This document shows positions 19,062-26,470 of a stretch of 28,525 nt of DNA, one piece after another. The position numbers were made by a program, and so were the translations under genes. Numbering within the stretch: position 1 is the stretch's first letter; each line of letters begins with the position of its first letter. Source of the DNA: Promethearchaeota archaeon (lineage in GTDB: Archaea; Asgardarchaeota; Lokiarchaeia; Sigynarchaeales; SOKP01); assembly GCA_014729315.1 (NCBI GenBank), contig WJKD01000045.1, positions 1-28,525 of the forward strand, given 5' to 3'. The notes under the pieces were generated by a model. The model made no database searches, was not told the DNA's origin, and saw nothing but the letters and a program-made list of their open reading frames with translations.

Positions 19062-19442
19062 TTTATTATTTTTAATTTACTTAAATTAAGAATTTTCTTT
19101 TAGCTTATTATTTCTGATAAATTCTTCTTGAAAATCGTCTTATTTTACTCTAAAGTAAACAATTTTAATAGAAAGAAGAAACCAAGGATCAAATTTTAAT
19201 TTAATCATATTTCTAGAGAAAAGAACTTTTCATAAATCGAAGAAAAATTTATAAAGATGCTTCAAATTTGACAGATTATCATCATCTTGATTAGAAATTG
19301 ATGAATCTCGTCTTAAACACGTTTTTCCTCCTTCAATCTTTAACAAAATAGGCGTTTTATACGCTAAATTCATAAAATTTTTATGGTTTCATGTGTTTTA
19401 ATACCTAATAATTAATGTAGAATTATGCAAAAGTGAACACAA
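19062..19442. other. 381-bp AT-rich intergenic region before EF-2
   Basis: No gene of useful length, tRNA or array is visible. A good TATA-like AAATTTATAAAG lies at about 19246-19257, some 190 bp before EF-2. On the minus strand a GGAGG (19327-19331) precedes only a 9-codon GTG ORF, which I do not accept as a gene. Confidence 0.55.
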
Positions 19443-21695
19443 ATGGTTAAAGTAAAGAATCCTGATGAGATCGCTAAGTTAATAACTTCAGGACCCTATG
19501 AAAAGAAACGAATATTCTCAATCGTTGCTCACATTGACCACGGTAAAACTACTGCATCAGATTACCTTTTAAGAAGAGCAGGATTGATGCGGGAAGAAGA
19601 TGCCGGTCAACTCCAGATGACTGATTCAGACGACGAAGAACAAGCAAGAGGAATAACAATTTTTACTAGTGTTGTATTGTTATCATTTAACGACCCTCGT
19701 GATTCTGAAGACGATGAGCCCTATATATTTCAAATTAATGATACGCCGGGACACATTTCGTTTACAGGCGAGGTTTCACGAGCTCTTCGTGGAAGCGATG
19801 GTGCTATTATTCTTGTTGATGCACTTGAAGGAGTAATGACTCAAACCGAAACCAATATACGACTTGCAGTCGGTAATGAGTTATGTAAGCCTGTTCTATT
19901 CATAAATAAGGTCGATAGATTAATCTCAGAACTTAAACTTAGTCCTCAAGAAACTTATGATAAAATTGATAAAATAACTAAACAAGTAAATAATCTAATT
20001 AAAAAAGTCAGACCCGAAGGATTTGATTGGGGAGTAGATTTTGCTGATAACAGCGTAGCGGTTGGATCCGCAAAGCATGGCTGGGGATTTACTTATGAAA
20101 TTCTCAAAAAGAATGATTACACTCCAATAACTGTATTTGAAAAGTACAATGAAGGAGACATCCAATGGTTAAGAAAAAATCTTCCGCTTGACGAAGCTAT
20201 GCTTAGAATGGTCGTGGATCACTTACCTAATCCAGTTACCGCAGCAGAATATAGAATTCCTCACATATGGTCTGGTGATGTAGATTCAGAAATGGGTCAA
20301 GCTCTATTAAAGAGCGATCCTAAAGGACCTCTGACAGGAATGATTACAAAAATCTTTCTCGATCCAAAAAAGAATTATGCTGCAACTTTAATCGGTAGAG
20401 TTTTTTCAGGAACACTAGATCAGTCAGATAACTTATTCTTAGTTAATAGTAAAACCACCAGTCGGATAAAAAGATTAGGTGTGATGGAAATAACGGATCT
20501 TTTAGATATCCCTGAAATACCTGCAGGTAATCTATTCGCCATGTACGGATTCATATGTCCTTCTGGTGAAAGTTTTATCTCAGCTGATAATTTACCGAAG
20601 GACAAGGAAGATCAAGATAAGATTCCTTCGTTTGAAAGTATTAGTTACGCATGTGAAGCGGTAGTATCTCGTTCCATTAAGCCAAAGGATCCACATGATT
20701 TAGCAAAACTTGGAGAGGTCGTAGGAAAGTGGCTCCAAGCTGATCCAACAGCGGAATTCCGATTGGATAAAGAATCTAAGGAATATATTCTATCGGGTAT
20801 TGATCCTCTACAAATTGATATATTAACGAAGAGAATTAACAATCAAGTCGAAATTGAGATTGGAGAACCCATTATCGTTTATAGAGAAAAGATTAATCAA
20901 AAAAGCAGAGATTTTCATACGAAATCTTCGAATGCACACAATAGAATTCAATTATATCTCGAACCTCTTGACGAAAGAACTGAAAAACTAATAGAAAGAG
21001 GAAAAATCACTGACTTAATGAACAACAAAGAGAGAGCAGCGATTTTACGCGAACAAGCAGAGTGGGACGCGAAAGAAGCAAAGAGAGTTTTAGATGTCTA
21101 TAAGGGAAACCTGTTAGTCAACGGAACTTCTGGCTTGCAAAGATTAGATCGAGTAAAATCATATTTATCAGCAGCTTTTAGAGATTGGGTGGATTCATGC
21201 ATTCTTGCGAAGGAACCCGCTATGGGAATAAAAGTTGTATTCACAGATATGACAATACACGAAGATCCTGCTCACACGGGTTATAATCAGATAGCAAGTA
21301 TGACCTTTGCTGGATTATCTTTAGCAATGATGGACGCTAAACCTCATATTTATGAGCCGATCCAAAAAATTGACATTAAAACGCCTCAAGGCACAGAAAG
21401 TGGTGTTCTCGCCGTTATTAACAAACATCGTGGACGAGTAAATAACGTATTACCAGAAGGGGAATATGTAAGAATAACTGGAGAATTACCTGCATCCGAA
21501 ACCATAGGAATCGCTGATGAAATTCGAGGAACGACCCAAGGAAGAGCTTTTTTTGGATATGAATTTTCAGGTTTCGAAAAAGTGCCCGCTCAAATTGAAA
21601 ACGATCTCATTCTTGAAATACGCAAAAGAAAAGGAATGAAAGTAGAACTTCCAAATGTAAGTTCGTGGGAAAGATTTTTATACAAAAGAAGCTAG
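19443..21695 (+). CDS. fusA: Elongation factor 2 (aEF-2) with altered domain IV tip
   Basis: GTPase that drives tRNA-mRNA translocation on the ribosome. G1 is AHIDHGKTT (29-37), the effector stretch is Q-A-R-G-I-T-I (67-73), G3 is DTPGH (100-104) and G4 is NKVD (155-158). Domains II-V follow, ending with the EF-2-type R-K-R-K-G-M. At 750 aa it is slightly longer than most archaeal EF-2. The diphthamide loop is unusual. The target His is kept (H611, in HEDPAHTGYNQ). The residues normally following it, R-G-x-x-Q-x-x-P-x-x-R, read T-G-Y-N-Q-I-A-S-M-T-F, so the conserved Arg, Pro and second Arg are gone. Loss of dph genes and a second, altered EF-2 have been reported in several Asgard lineages; this gene may be that paralogue or the only EF-2. 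The window cannot tell which. Confidence 0.95.
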   Translation: MVKVKNPDEIAKLITSGPYEKKRIFSIVAHIDHGKTTASDYLLRRAGLMREEDAGQLQMTDSDDEEQARGITIFTSVVLLSFNDPRDSEDDEPYIFQINDTPGHISFTGEVSRALRGSDGAIILVDALEGVMTQTETNIRLAVGNELCKPVLFINKVDRLISELKLSPQETYDKIDKITKQVNNLIKKVRPEGFDWGVDFADNSVAVGSAKHGWGFTYEILKKNDYTPITVFEKYNEGDIQWLRKNLPLDEAMLRMVVDHLPNPVTAAEYRIPHIWSGDVDSEMGQALLKSDPKGPLTGMITKIFLDPKKNYAATLIGRVFSGTLDQSDNLFLVNSKTTSRIKRLGVMEITDLLDIPEIPAGNLFAMYGFICPSGESFISADNLPKDKEDQDKIPSFESISYACEAVVSRSIKPKDPHDLAKLGEVVGKWLQADPTAEFRLDKESKEYILSGIDPLQIDILTKRINNQVEIEIGEPIIVYREKINQKSRDFHTKSSNAHNRIQLYLEPLDERTEKLIERGKITDLMNNKERAAILREQAEWDAKEAKRVLDVYKGNLLVNGTSGLQRLDRVKSYLSAAFRDWVDSCILAKEPAMGIKVVFTDMTIHEDPAHTGYNQIASMTFAGLSLAMMDAKPHIYEPIQKIDIKTPQGTESGVLAVINKHRGRVNNVLPEGEYVRITGELPASETIGIADEIRGTTQGRAFFGYEFSGFEKVPAQIENDLILEIRKRKGMKVELPNVSSWERFLYKRS

Positions 21696-21997
21696 ATTAT
21701 CTTTTTTTTTACATTTTCATTAAATCGATTGAATGATTTATTACCGGTTAAATCAATTTTTTTTATTTTTCATACCACCGTATCATCGGGAAAGATGGGA
21801 ATTTGATGAAAATGCATTTCAATAATCATTTTTGAATCTCAGATATTTCTATTTTAGATATCTATTAATAAAAAATAAATTGTATATAAATTGTTTATAA
21901 AAAGATTTAAGATTTTATCAATAATTTACCTCATAACGAATTTGATCTTAACCTTTCAAAATAAATATTTAAGCAAAAATTTTTTTATAAAGTAAAA
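21696..21997. other. 302-bp AT-rich intergenic region after EF-2
   Basis: Begins with the oligo-T terminator. Near its right end, AAATATTTAA (about 21963-21972) lies about 26-35 bp before the next ATG, which would suit a leaderless transcript. I see no gene, RNA or repeat in it. Confidence 0.5.
21702..21710 (+). terminator. Oligo-T terminator after EF-2
   Basis: Nine consecutive Ts begin 7 bp after the EF-2 stop codon, which is a typical archaeal termination signal. No strong hairpin precedes it. Confidence 0.45.
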
Positions 21998-22903
21998 ATG
22001 ACTGAAAAAAGAAACAAGACTGATGATAACGAGGATCTACGAAATTACCTCAAAGAGATTGAGGAATTAAAAACAGATTTTTCTGATCTTGACGACTTAG
22101 ATATTGAAGAAATCAAGGAAATGCAAGAGGCTATAGAAAGCGTAAAAAAAGGAGAATCTTTTACTGAAGAGTCAAATATCCATGAAGGAGTTACTGAACC
22201 AGAATTCGCTAGAGAAATAGATGAAATCGAAGAGGCCCCAGAAATAGAGAAAGTTAAAGATGAGGATAGAAGTGATGAATTTGAACAAAAAGAAGAATTA
22301 ATGTCAGATTTTTCTGAATATGCTAAAATTGATTTGGACGAATTAATTGAAATGAAACAAGCGATTGAAGAAGTAAAACAAGAGGAATATGCAGAAACTC
22401 AATCTGTTGGAGGAACTTCCACTACGGAGTCTGAAACATCAAAGCTAGAAGAAAAAGTAATGTTGGAACTTAAGAAAAAAAAAGAGGAAGAAAAAGAAGA
22501 GATCATAACCAAGGAAAAGCTCGTTAAATATTTTAAAGAAAAAAGAGACAAAATTTGGTATCACGCTTTAAATTACCTCGCTTATGAAGTGGAAGATCAC
22601 ACTGCTAGTAAGGAAATACTGTACGATATGCTGAAGGAGGTGACTAGTAAAAGCGCAATAGACCCTATACCTGAAAATCAATTTTATTTTGGTTTAGGAT
22701 ATTTGTTAAGGCTAACGCTTCAGGAAAAAAAAATAATTAGGTATCTCTCTGGGAGTAAGTTTAAGATAAATGTTAATATAGAAAATCTCAAAAAAATTAT
22801 TGAAGAAGCGGGTCCGCCCATAAGTACGAGACCAGTCATAGAAGATGATAAGAAAAAAAAGATGTTTAAAGACTTCTTAAATGAAGATTTTTCTGATATC
22901 TAA
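21998..22903 (+). CDS. Acidic repeat protein with C-terminal winged-helix-like domain, unknown function
   Basis: I do not recognise a named family. The first half is strongly acidic and low in complexity. It contains two related helical units, about 18-50 and 95-129, each of the form E-E-L-x-x-D-F-S-[DE]-x-x-x-[IL]-D-[IL]-[DE]-E-[IL]-x-E-M-[KQ]-x-A-I-E-x-V-K. A charged coiled coil (about 149-172) links to a folded domain (about 173-275) with alternating hydrophobics. It ends in a R-Y-L-S-G-S-K-F-K-I-N hairpin that looks like a winged helix. The tail repeats the D-F-S-D-I motif. No membrane helix or catalytic motif is present. The paired D-F-S motifs suggest short linear docking sites on a partner, with the C-terminal domain binding DNA, RNA or protein. 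That is inference only. Confidence 0.65.
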   Translation: MTEKRNKTDDNEDLRNYLKEIEELKTDFSDLDDLDIEEIKEMQEAIESVKKGESFTEESNIHEGVTEPEFAREIDEIEEAPEIEKVKDEDRSDEFEQKEELMSDFSEYAKIDLDELIEMKQAIEEVKQEEYAETQSVGGTSTTESETSKLEEKVMLELKKKKEEEKEEIITKEKLVKYFKEKRDKIWYHALNYLAYEVEDHTASKEILYDMLKEVTSKSAIDPIPENQFYFGLGYLLRLTLQEKKIIRYLSGSKFKINVNIENLKKIIEEAGPPISTRPVIEDDKKKKMFKDFLNEDFSDI

Positions 22904-23020
22904 ATTGTTCTATATTTATTTCTTTCTCGATTCTTGGCTTCAGATTTATTCGCATAGGTTTCAAGTATTATTTTATCATAAAACTCAAATCATTTGAATA
23001 ACTAAACCAATTATAGTAAA

Positions 23021-23653
23021 ATGAAAAAGAAACCATCTCTATTGATTATAGGCAACTCAAATGTTGGTAAGTCTACAATCGCAAAATTATTATTACCTAA
23101 TCCCAAAGAATATAAAGGAAAAACTGGTAAAAAACCCGGAAGTACATTGCTAATTAAGTCGATTTCTCAGCCTAGTCTGTCCTATAATATCGTGGACCTA
23201 CCGGGTTTTGGTTACATGAAGAAATCAAGTCGAAGAAGAGAGGAACACATTAAAACCCAAATTGTCGTTCATATAGAGAAGAATTACGAAGAATTTTTCC
23301 TTGGTCTAGTCATTTTGAATATTTTAAGAATTGAGGACGAGCTGGATAAATATTTTGTTCAAAATAAAAATACAATTCCTCTAAGCTTTGAAATGATCAC
23401 TTTTTTAAAAGAATTTAAAATCCCAATTCTCATTCTATTAAATAAAATTGACAAACTATCGAATTACGATAAAAATCGCATTATAGATTTTTTTGTAGAA
23501 TCTGCCTTTCGATTTGGATTAGAATTAGCTCCATTCAAAGATTTTAAATTTATTGATAAAAATATAGTACCTTATCTGGAATTCTCAGCATTAAAAAAAA
23601 TCAACTTAAGCCCGCTTAATAAATTTATTAATTATTATCTAAATAAAGCATAA
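23021..23653 (+). CDS. engB: EngB/YihA-like ribosome-assembly GTPase
   Basis: TRAFAC-class small GTPase. G1 is GNSNVGKST (11-19), very close to the EngB form GRSNVGKSS. The G2 Thr is in K-P-G-S-T (T42). G3 is D-L-P-G-F-G-Y (59-65), the EngB hallmark. G4 is NKID (141-144) and G5 is the S-A-L-K stretch (189-192). EngB proteins bind the large ribosomal subunit late in assembly in bacteria; archaeal members are less studied. At 210 aa the length is normal. The segment between G3 and G4 (about 82-118) departs from the family: the usual V-V-D-x-R-x-G is replaced by L-N-I-L-R-I-E-D-E. It lies 57 bp before apgM and may share its transcript. Family confidence is good; the exact role is inferred. Confidence 0.82.
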   Translation: MKKKPSLLIIGNSNVGKSTIAKLLLPNPKEYKGKTGKKPGSTLLIKSISQPSLSYNIVDLPGFGYMKKSSRRREEHIKTQIVVHIEKNYEEFFLGLVILNILRIEDELDKYFVQNKNTIPLSFEMITFLKEFKIPILILLNKIDKLSNYDKNRIIDFFVESAFRFGLELAPFKDFKFIDKNIVPYLEFSALKKINLSPLNKFINYYLNKA

Positions 23654-23709
23654 AACATATAATTAAATTAATGAAAATTTAAAGTTCTTAAGTTTCAAAA
23701 ATCTAATAA

Positions 23710-24939
23710 ATGAAGTATATCATTCTCATTTGCGACGGTGCCGCAGATTGGCCTATTGAAGAATTAAGAAATAAAACGATTTTTGAAGTTTCTAATACTC
23801 CCAACATGGATTTTATTGCCAGAAAGGGTAAAATGGGATTATTGAGGACGGTTCCTAAGGGGATGGCTCCAGGAAGCGAATGCGCAAATATGACAATTAT
23901 GGGTTATAGACCGGAAAGGGTTTTGAACGGAAGGGGTCCCTTGGAAGCGCTTAGCGCGAAGGTTCCTTTAGCTGAGAATGATTTAGCTTTTAGATGTAAT
24001 TTAATTACCATAAAAGAGGGAATAATTAAAGATTATTCTGCGGGTCATATCACCACCAAGGAATCTCGAAAATTAATAAATTCCCTTCAGAAAATGTTTG
24101 GTGGGAATGGTGTAGATTTTTTTTCCGGTGTCCAATATCGTCACATTTTGCGCTTAGATGGAAATCAATTCTCAGAGAAAATTATCACAACTCCTCCTCA
24201 CGATAAATTAGACGAGCCTTATGAATCACACCTAATAAAACCAATTAATTCAGATAACGAACAAGCACAACGTAGTTCGACTTTTCTAAATAATTTAATA
24301 AATAAGAGCAACGACCTCTTAATTAATCATAAAATCAATAAAAAGCGCCTTAAAGCTGGAAAAAGACCGGCAACTCATATTTGGCCTTGGAGTGGTGGAA
24401 GAAAACCCAATATAAGATCTTTTAAAGAAAAATACGGACTTAAAGGTTCTGTTATATCGGCTGTTGATTTATTATTCGGGCTTGGAATTGCTGCCGGACT
24501 TGATCCCATTCACGTAAAAGGAGCAACGGGTTTACCCGATACGAACTACGAAGGAAAGGTAAACGCCGCTTTAAAAGAATTAAAAACTAAATCTTTCGTC
24601 TATCTCCATGTGGAAGCAATTGACGAGATGGGACATACGGGCGACCCTTACAAAAAAATTAAAGCGCTTGAAGATTTTGACCGGAGAATTGTCGGTCCTA
24701 TATTAAACTCAGAGAAGGATTTTAAAAACAGATTAGTTATAGCACTTTTACCTGATCATCCCACCCCGATTGAAATTCGAACACATTCAAGCGAACCCGT
24801 GCCATTTGCGATTTATAATCCTAAAACATCAAATCAAGAGGATAAAAGTCGTATATTTTCTGAAAAATGGGGAAAAAGTGGGGAATATGGGTTAATAGAA
24901 AATGGAGAAGATTTTATGGAAATCTTTTTAAAATCTTAG
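23710..24939 (+). CDS. apgM: 2,3-bisphosphoglycerate-independent phosphoglycerate mutase, archaeal type
   Basis: Interconverts 3- and 2-phosphoglycerate in glycolysis and gluconeogenesis using two metal ions. It belongs to the alkaline-phosphatase superfamily. The first metal Asp is D9 (I-C-D-G-A-A-D). The phospho-acceptor Ser is S56 in A-P-G-S-E-C-A-N, followed by the diagnostic M-G-Y-R-P. The other metal ligands are in E-A-I-D-E-M-G-H (D305, H309) and L-P-D-H-P-T-P (D349, H350), with H359 in R-T-H-S. The 409-aa length matches archaeal ApgM. It begins at ATG 23710 and stops at 24939, only 3 bp from the stop of the convergent taw1 gene. A T7 run just past the stop (24950-24956) inside the taw1 3' end may terminate its transcript. 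Confidence 0.95.
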   Translation: MKYIILICDGAADWPIEELRNKTIFEVSNTPNMDFIARKGKMGLLRTVPKGMAPGSECANMTIMGYRPERVLNGRGPLEALSAKVPLAENDLAFRCNLITIKEGIIKDYSAGHITTKESRKLINSLQKMFGGNGVDFFSGVQYRHILRLDGNQFSEKIITTPPHDKLDEPYESHLIKPINSDNEQAQRSSTFLNNLINKSNDLLINHKINKKRLKAGKRPATHIWPWSGGRKPNIRSFKEKYGLKGSVISAVDLLFGLGIAAGLDPIHVKGATGLPDTNYEGKVNAALKELKTKSFVYLHVEAIDEMGHTGDPYKKIKALEDFDRRIVGPILNSEKDFKNRLVIALLPDHPTPIEIRTHSSEPVPFAIYNPKTSNQEDKSRIFSEKWGKSGEYGLIENGEDFMEIFLKS

Positions 24940-24942
24940 ACG

Positions 24943-26232
24943 TTACGGTTTTTTTATTATTGGATCTTCATTTTCATTCCAATTTACAGCAAAAAGAAAG
25001 TCTCTACTTGCTTCGTTTGTATATATTATTGGAAAGTTTCCTTTCTCTTCTATTTTTTTCGCAAAATTATCTAAGTACTCAAATTCAGGATAATAATAAT
25101 TTACTGGTCGATCGCTTTTCAAGCGCTTATTAATGTCCAGAGCTTTTGCTTGAAGCGTAAAACCTTTAATTTCGAAAAAATTTGGATTTGCTTTTTCAAT
25201 AATTTCTACATAATTTTCAATATATTTGTCTTGAATGTTCAAATCTTTAATAGCAGTTAAGCGTAAAAGAGTTCGACAATCTAATGAACTTAATAATTCA
25301 GTTGATTTCATAATCTTTTGCCAACCATTTTTAATCATTGGTCGGCAAATTTTTTTATAATTAAATTCATCTGGAGCTGGTAAGGTAAGATATAATTGAG
25401 ATGGCAAAGAATTTAAGGATTCGATTTTATTGGGCAATGTTCCATTTGTAACGATAAATGTGGTCATCCCTCTTTTTCTAAATTCCTCGACAAAATCAGA
25501 GATCTTTGGATAAAGCATAGGTTCTCCGTCAAGGGATATTGCTGCGTGATTCGGAGATGTCGCTTCAAAATGAGATTGCATAATCTCATCTGGAGTTGTT
25601 AATTCTCTGTTAATTAACAATTCAATTTCTTCTTTTGAACTAATACAACCTCTTATATCATCGTCCAACTTATAATGGGTATAATGATCGTTAATAGGGT
25701 AAATAAAATTCTGATTTTTTAACAAAGTGAGCGCTCTATCAATTTTATTTTTACTTGTACGAATTGATTTCGATAAGGTAGCAATAGAGTGAGCACCCTC
25801 GTTTAAAAGCATCGTATAAAGGATATCGTTCATAATTTCATAATTATCTAAATATCTTTTTAACGATAAATGATTTTTAATAATATTATTCTGATGGCGG
25901 AGCATTTCCTCTACCAATAACTCGGGATCGTCTGGTTCCACGCAGAATTCACTATTTACATTTCCTGATTCATTGTCTCTCCAACAAAAAACACATTGGT
26001 GGTTACAGAAAGGCAAGGCTGGTGTGTTTTGTAGACATCTGTGACTTTCGACTCCAAAAACTCCCTTGTAACAATTTCGATTTTCCCGTCCCGTCATTAA
26101 TCGTTGCTCTAACCAGTGACAAGGTTTAATGGCAGAATGTAAGTTGTTCCCTATTACTCTATAATTGGTTTTTATATAATTTTCTACGAATTCGTTTGTT
26201 ATTTTGTTGTCCGAAATATATTTACCAGCCAT
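24943..26232 (-). CDS. taw1: tRNA 4-demethylwyosine synthase Taw1 (TYW1-like radical SAM) with internal HTH-like insertion
   Basis: Radical SAM enzyme that forms the tricyclic imidazopurine base at G37 of tRNA-Phe from N1-methylguanosine and pyruvate. The radical SAM cluster motif is C-N-H-Q-C-V-F-C (C76, C80, C83) followed by W-R. Three upstream Cys (C38, C54, C66) match those that bind the second Fe-S cluster in archaeal TYW1. SLDGEP (233-238), the SAM-binding region, and V-T-N-G-T (261-265) follow. At 429 aa it is about 80-120 longer than usual. The excess lies at about 120-200, between D-D-P-E-L-L-V and the helix before S-L-D-G-E-P, and resembles a winged helix. Start ATG 26232; no strong Shine-Dalgarno. 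Enzyme call is secure. Confidence 0.93.
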   Translation of the reverse strand: MAGKYISDNKITNEFVENYIKTNYRVIGNNLHSAIKPCHWLEQRLMTGRENRNCYKGVFGVESHRCLQNTPALPFCNHQCVFCWRDNESGNVNSEFCVEPDDPELLVEEMLRHQNNIIKNHLSLKRYLDNYEIMNDILYTMLLNEGAHSIATLSKSIRTSKNKIDRALTLLKNQNFIYPINDHYTHYKLDDDIRGCISSKEEIELLINRELTTPDEIMQSHFEATSPNHAAISLDGEPMLYPKISDFVEEFRKRGMTTFIVTNGTLPNKIESLNSLPSQLYLTLPAPDEFNYKKICRPMIKNGWQKIMKSTELLSSLDCRTLLRLTAIKDLNIQDKYIENYVEIIEKANPNFFEIKGFTLQAKALDINKRLKSDRPVNYYYPEFEYLDNFAKKIEEKGNFPIIYTNEASRDFLFAVNWNENEDPIIKKP

Positions 26233-26262
26233 TCGAATTAACCACTTAACAGATTAAAATTT

Positions 26263-26274
26263 TCTATATATATT
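26263..26274 (-). promoter_or_regulatory. Candidate TATA box of taw1
   Basis: AATATATATAGA on the minus strand lies about 30-42 bp before the taw1 ATG, a spacing expected for an archaeal promoter with a very short leader. The flanks are AT-rich too, so this is only a candidate. Confidence 0.4.
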
Positions 26275-26363
26275 TTGTATAATTCTAGTTATTTTATTAA
26301 AGTAAATAAGAAAAAACTGTTAATAAGCTATTTCATTAAAATAAATAAGATAAAAAATAAACA

Positions 26364-26391
26364 ATCTTATAAAATAATAAAAAAATAAGAT
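26364..26391. repeat. 7-bp inverted repeat beside the transposon end
   Basis: ATCTTAT (26364-26370) and ATAAGAT (26385-26391) are perfect inverted copies around an all-A/T 14-bp loop. Read from the tnpB side, a T-rich tract follows, so it could stop a transcript leaving the element. In such AT-rich DNA it could also be chance. Confidence 0.35.
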
Positions 26392-26400
26392 ATACCATTA

Positions 26401-26419
26401 TGCGTTTTGAGCTGACGCA
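26401..26419. repeat. Right-end hairpin of the TnpB element
   Basis: TGCGT (26401-26405) and ACGCA (26415-26419) form a 5-bp stem with a 9-nt loop, exactly at the switch to AT-rich host DNA. In IS200/IS605 elements such a subterminal hairpin marks the right end, and the omegaRNA scaffold ends next to it. Confidence 0.45.
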
Positions 26420-26430
26420 CGAACAGTAGC

Positions 26431-26470
26431 ACCGTCAAGCTATCGGGTTTCCCGTCAAGCTATCGGGTTT
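26431..26470. repeat. 20-bp tandem repeat overlapping the tnpB stop codon
   Basis: Two adjacent 20-bp units (26431-26450 and 26451-26470) differ only in the first base; the shared core is ccgtcaagctatcgggttt. Because 20 is not a multiple of 3, the same DNA is read in two frames: it encodes K-P-D-S-L-T-G once and then N-P-I-A and stop. Confidence 0.85.

Noticed and set aside
19291..19331. Minus-strand GGAGG followed 6 nt later by a GTG start
   Set aside because: The frame stops after 9 codons, with no conserved feature. It may be a chance match.
24867..25133. 88-codon plus-strand frame overlapping the apgM end and taw1
   Set aside because: It lies in another frame of two well-supported genes and has no recognisable content.
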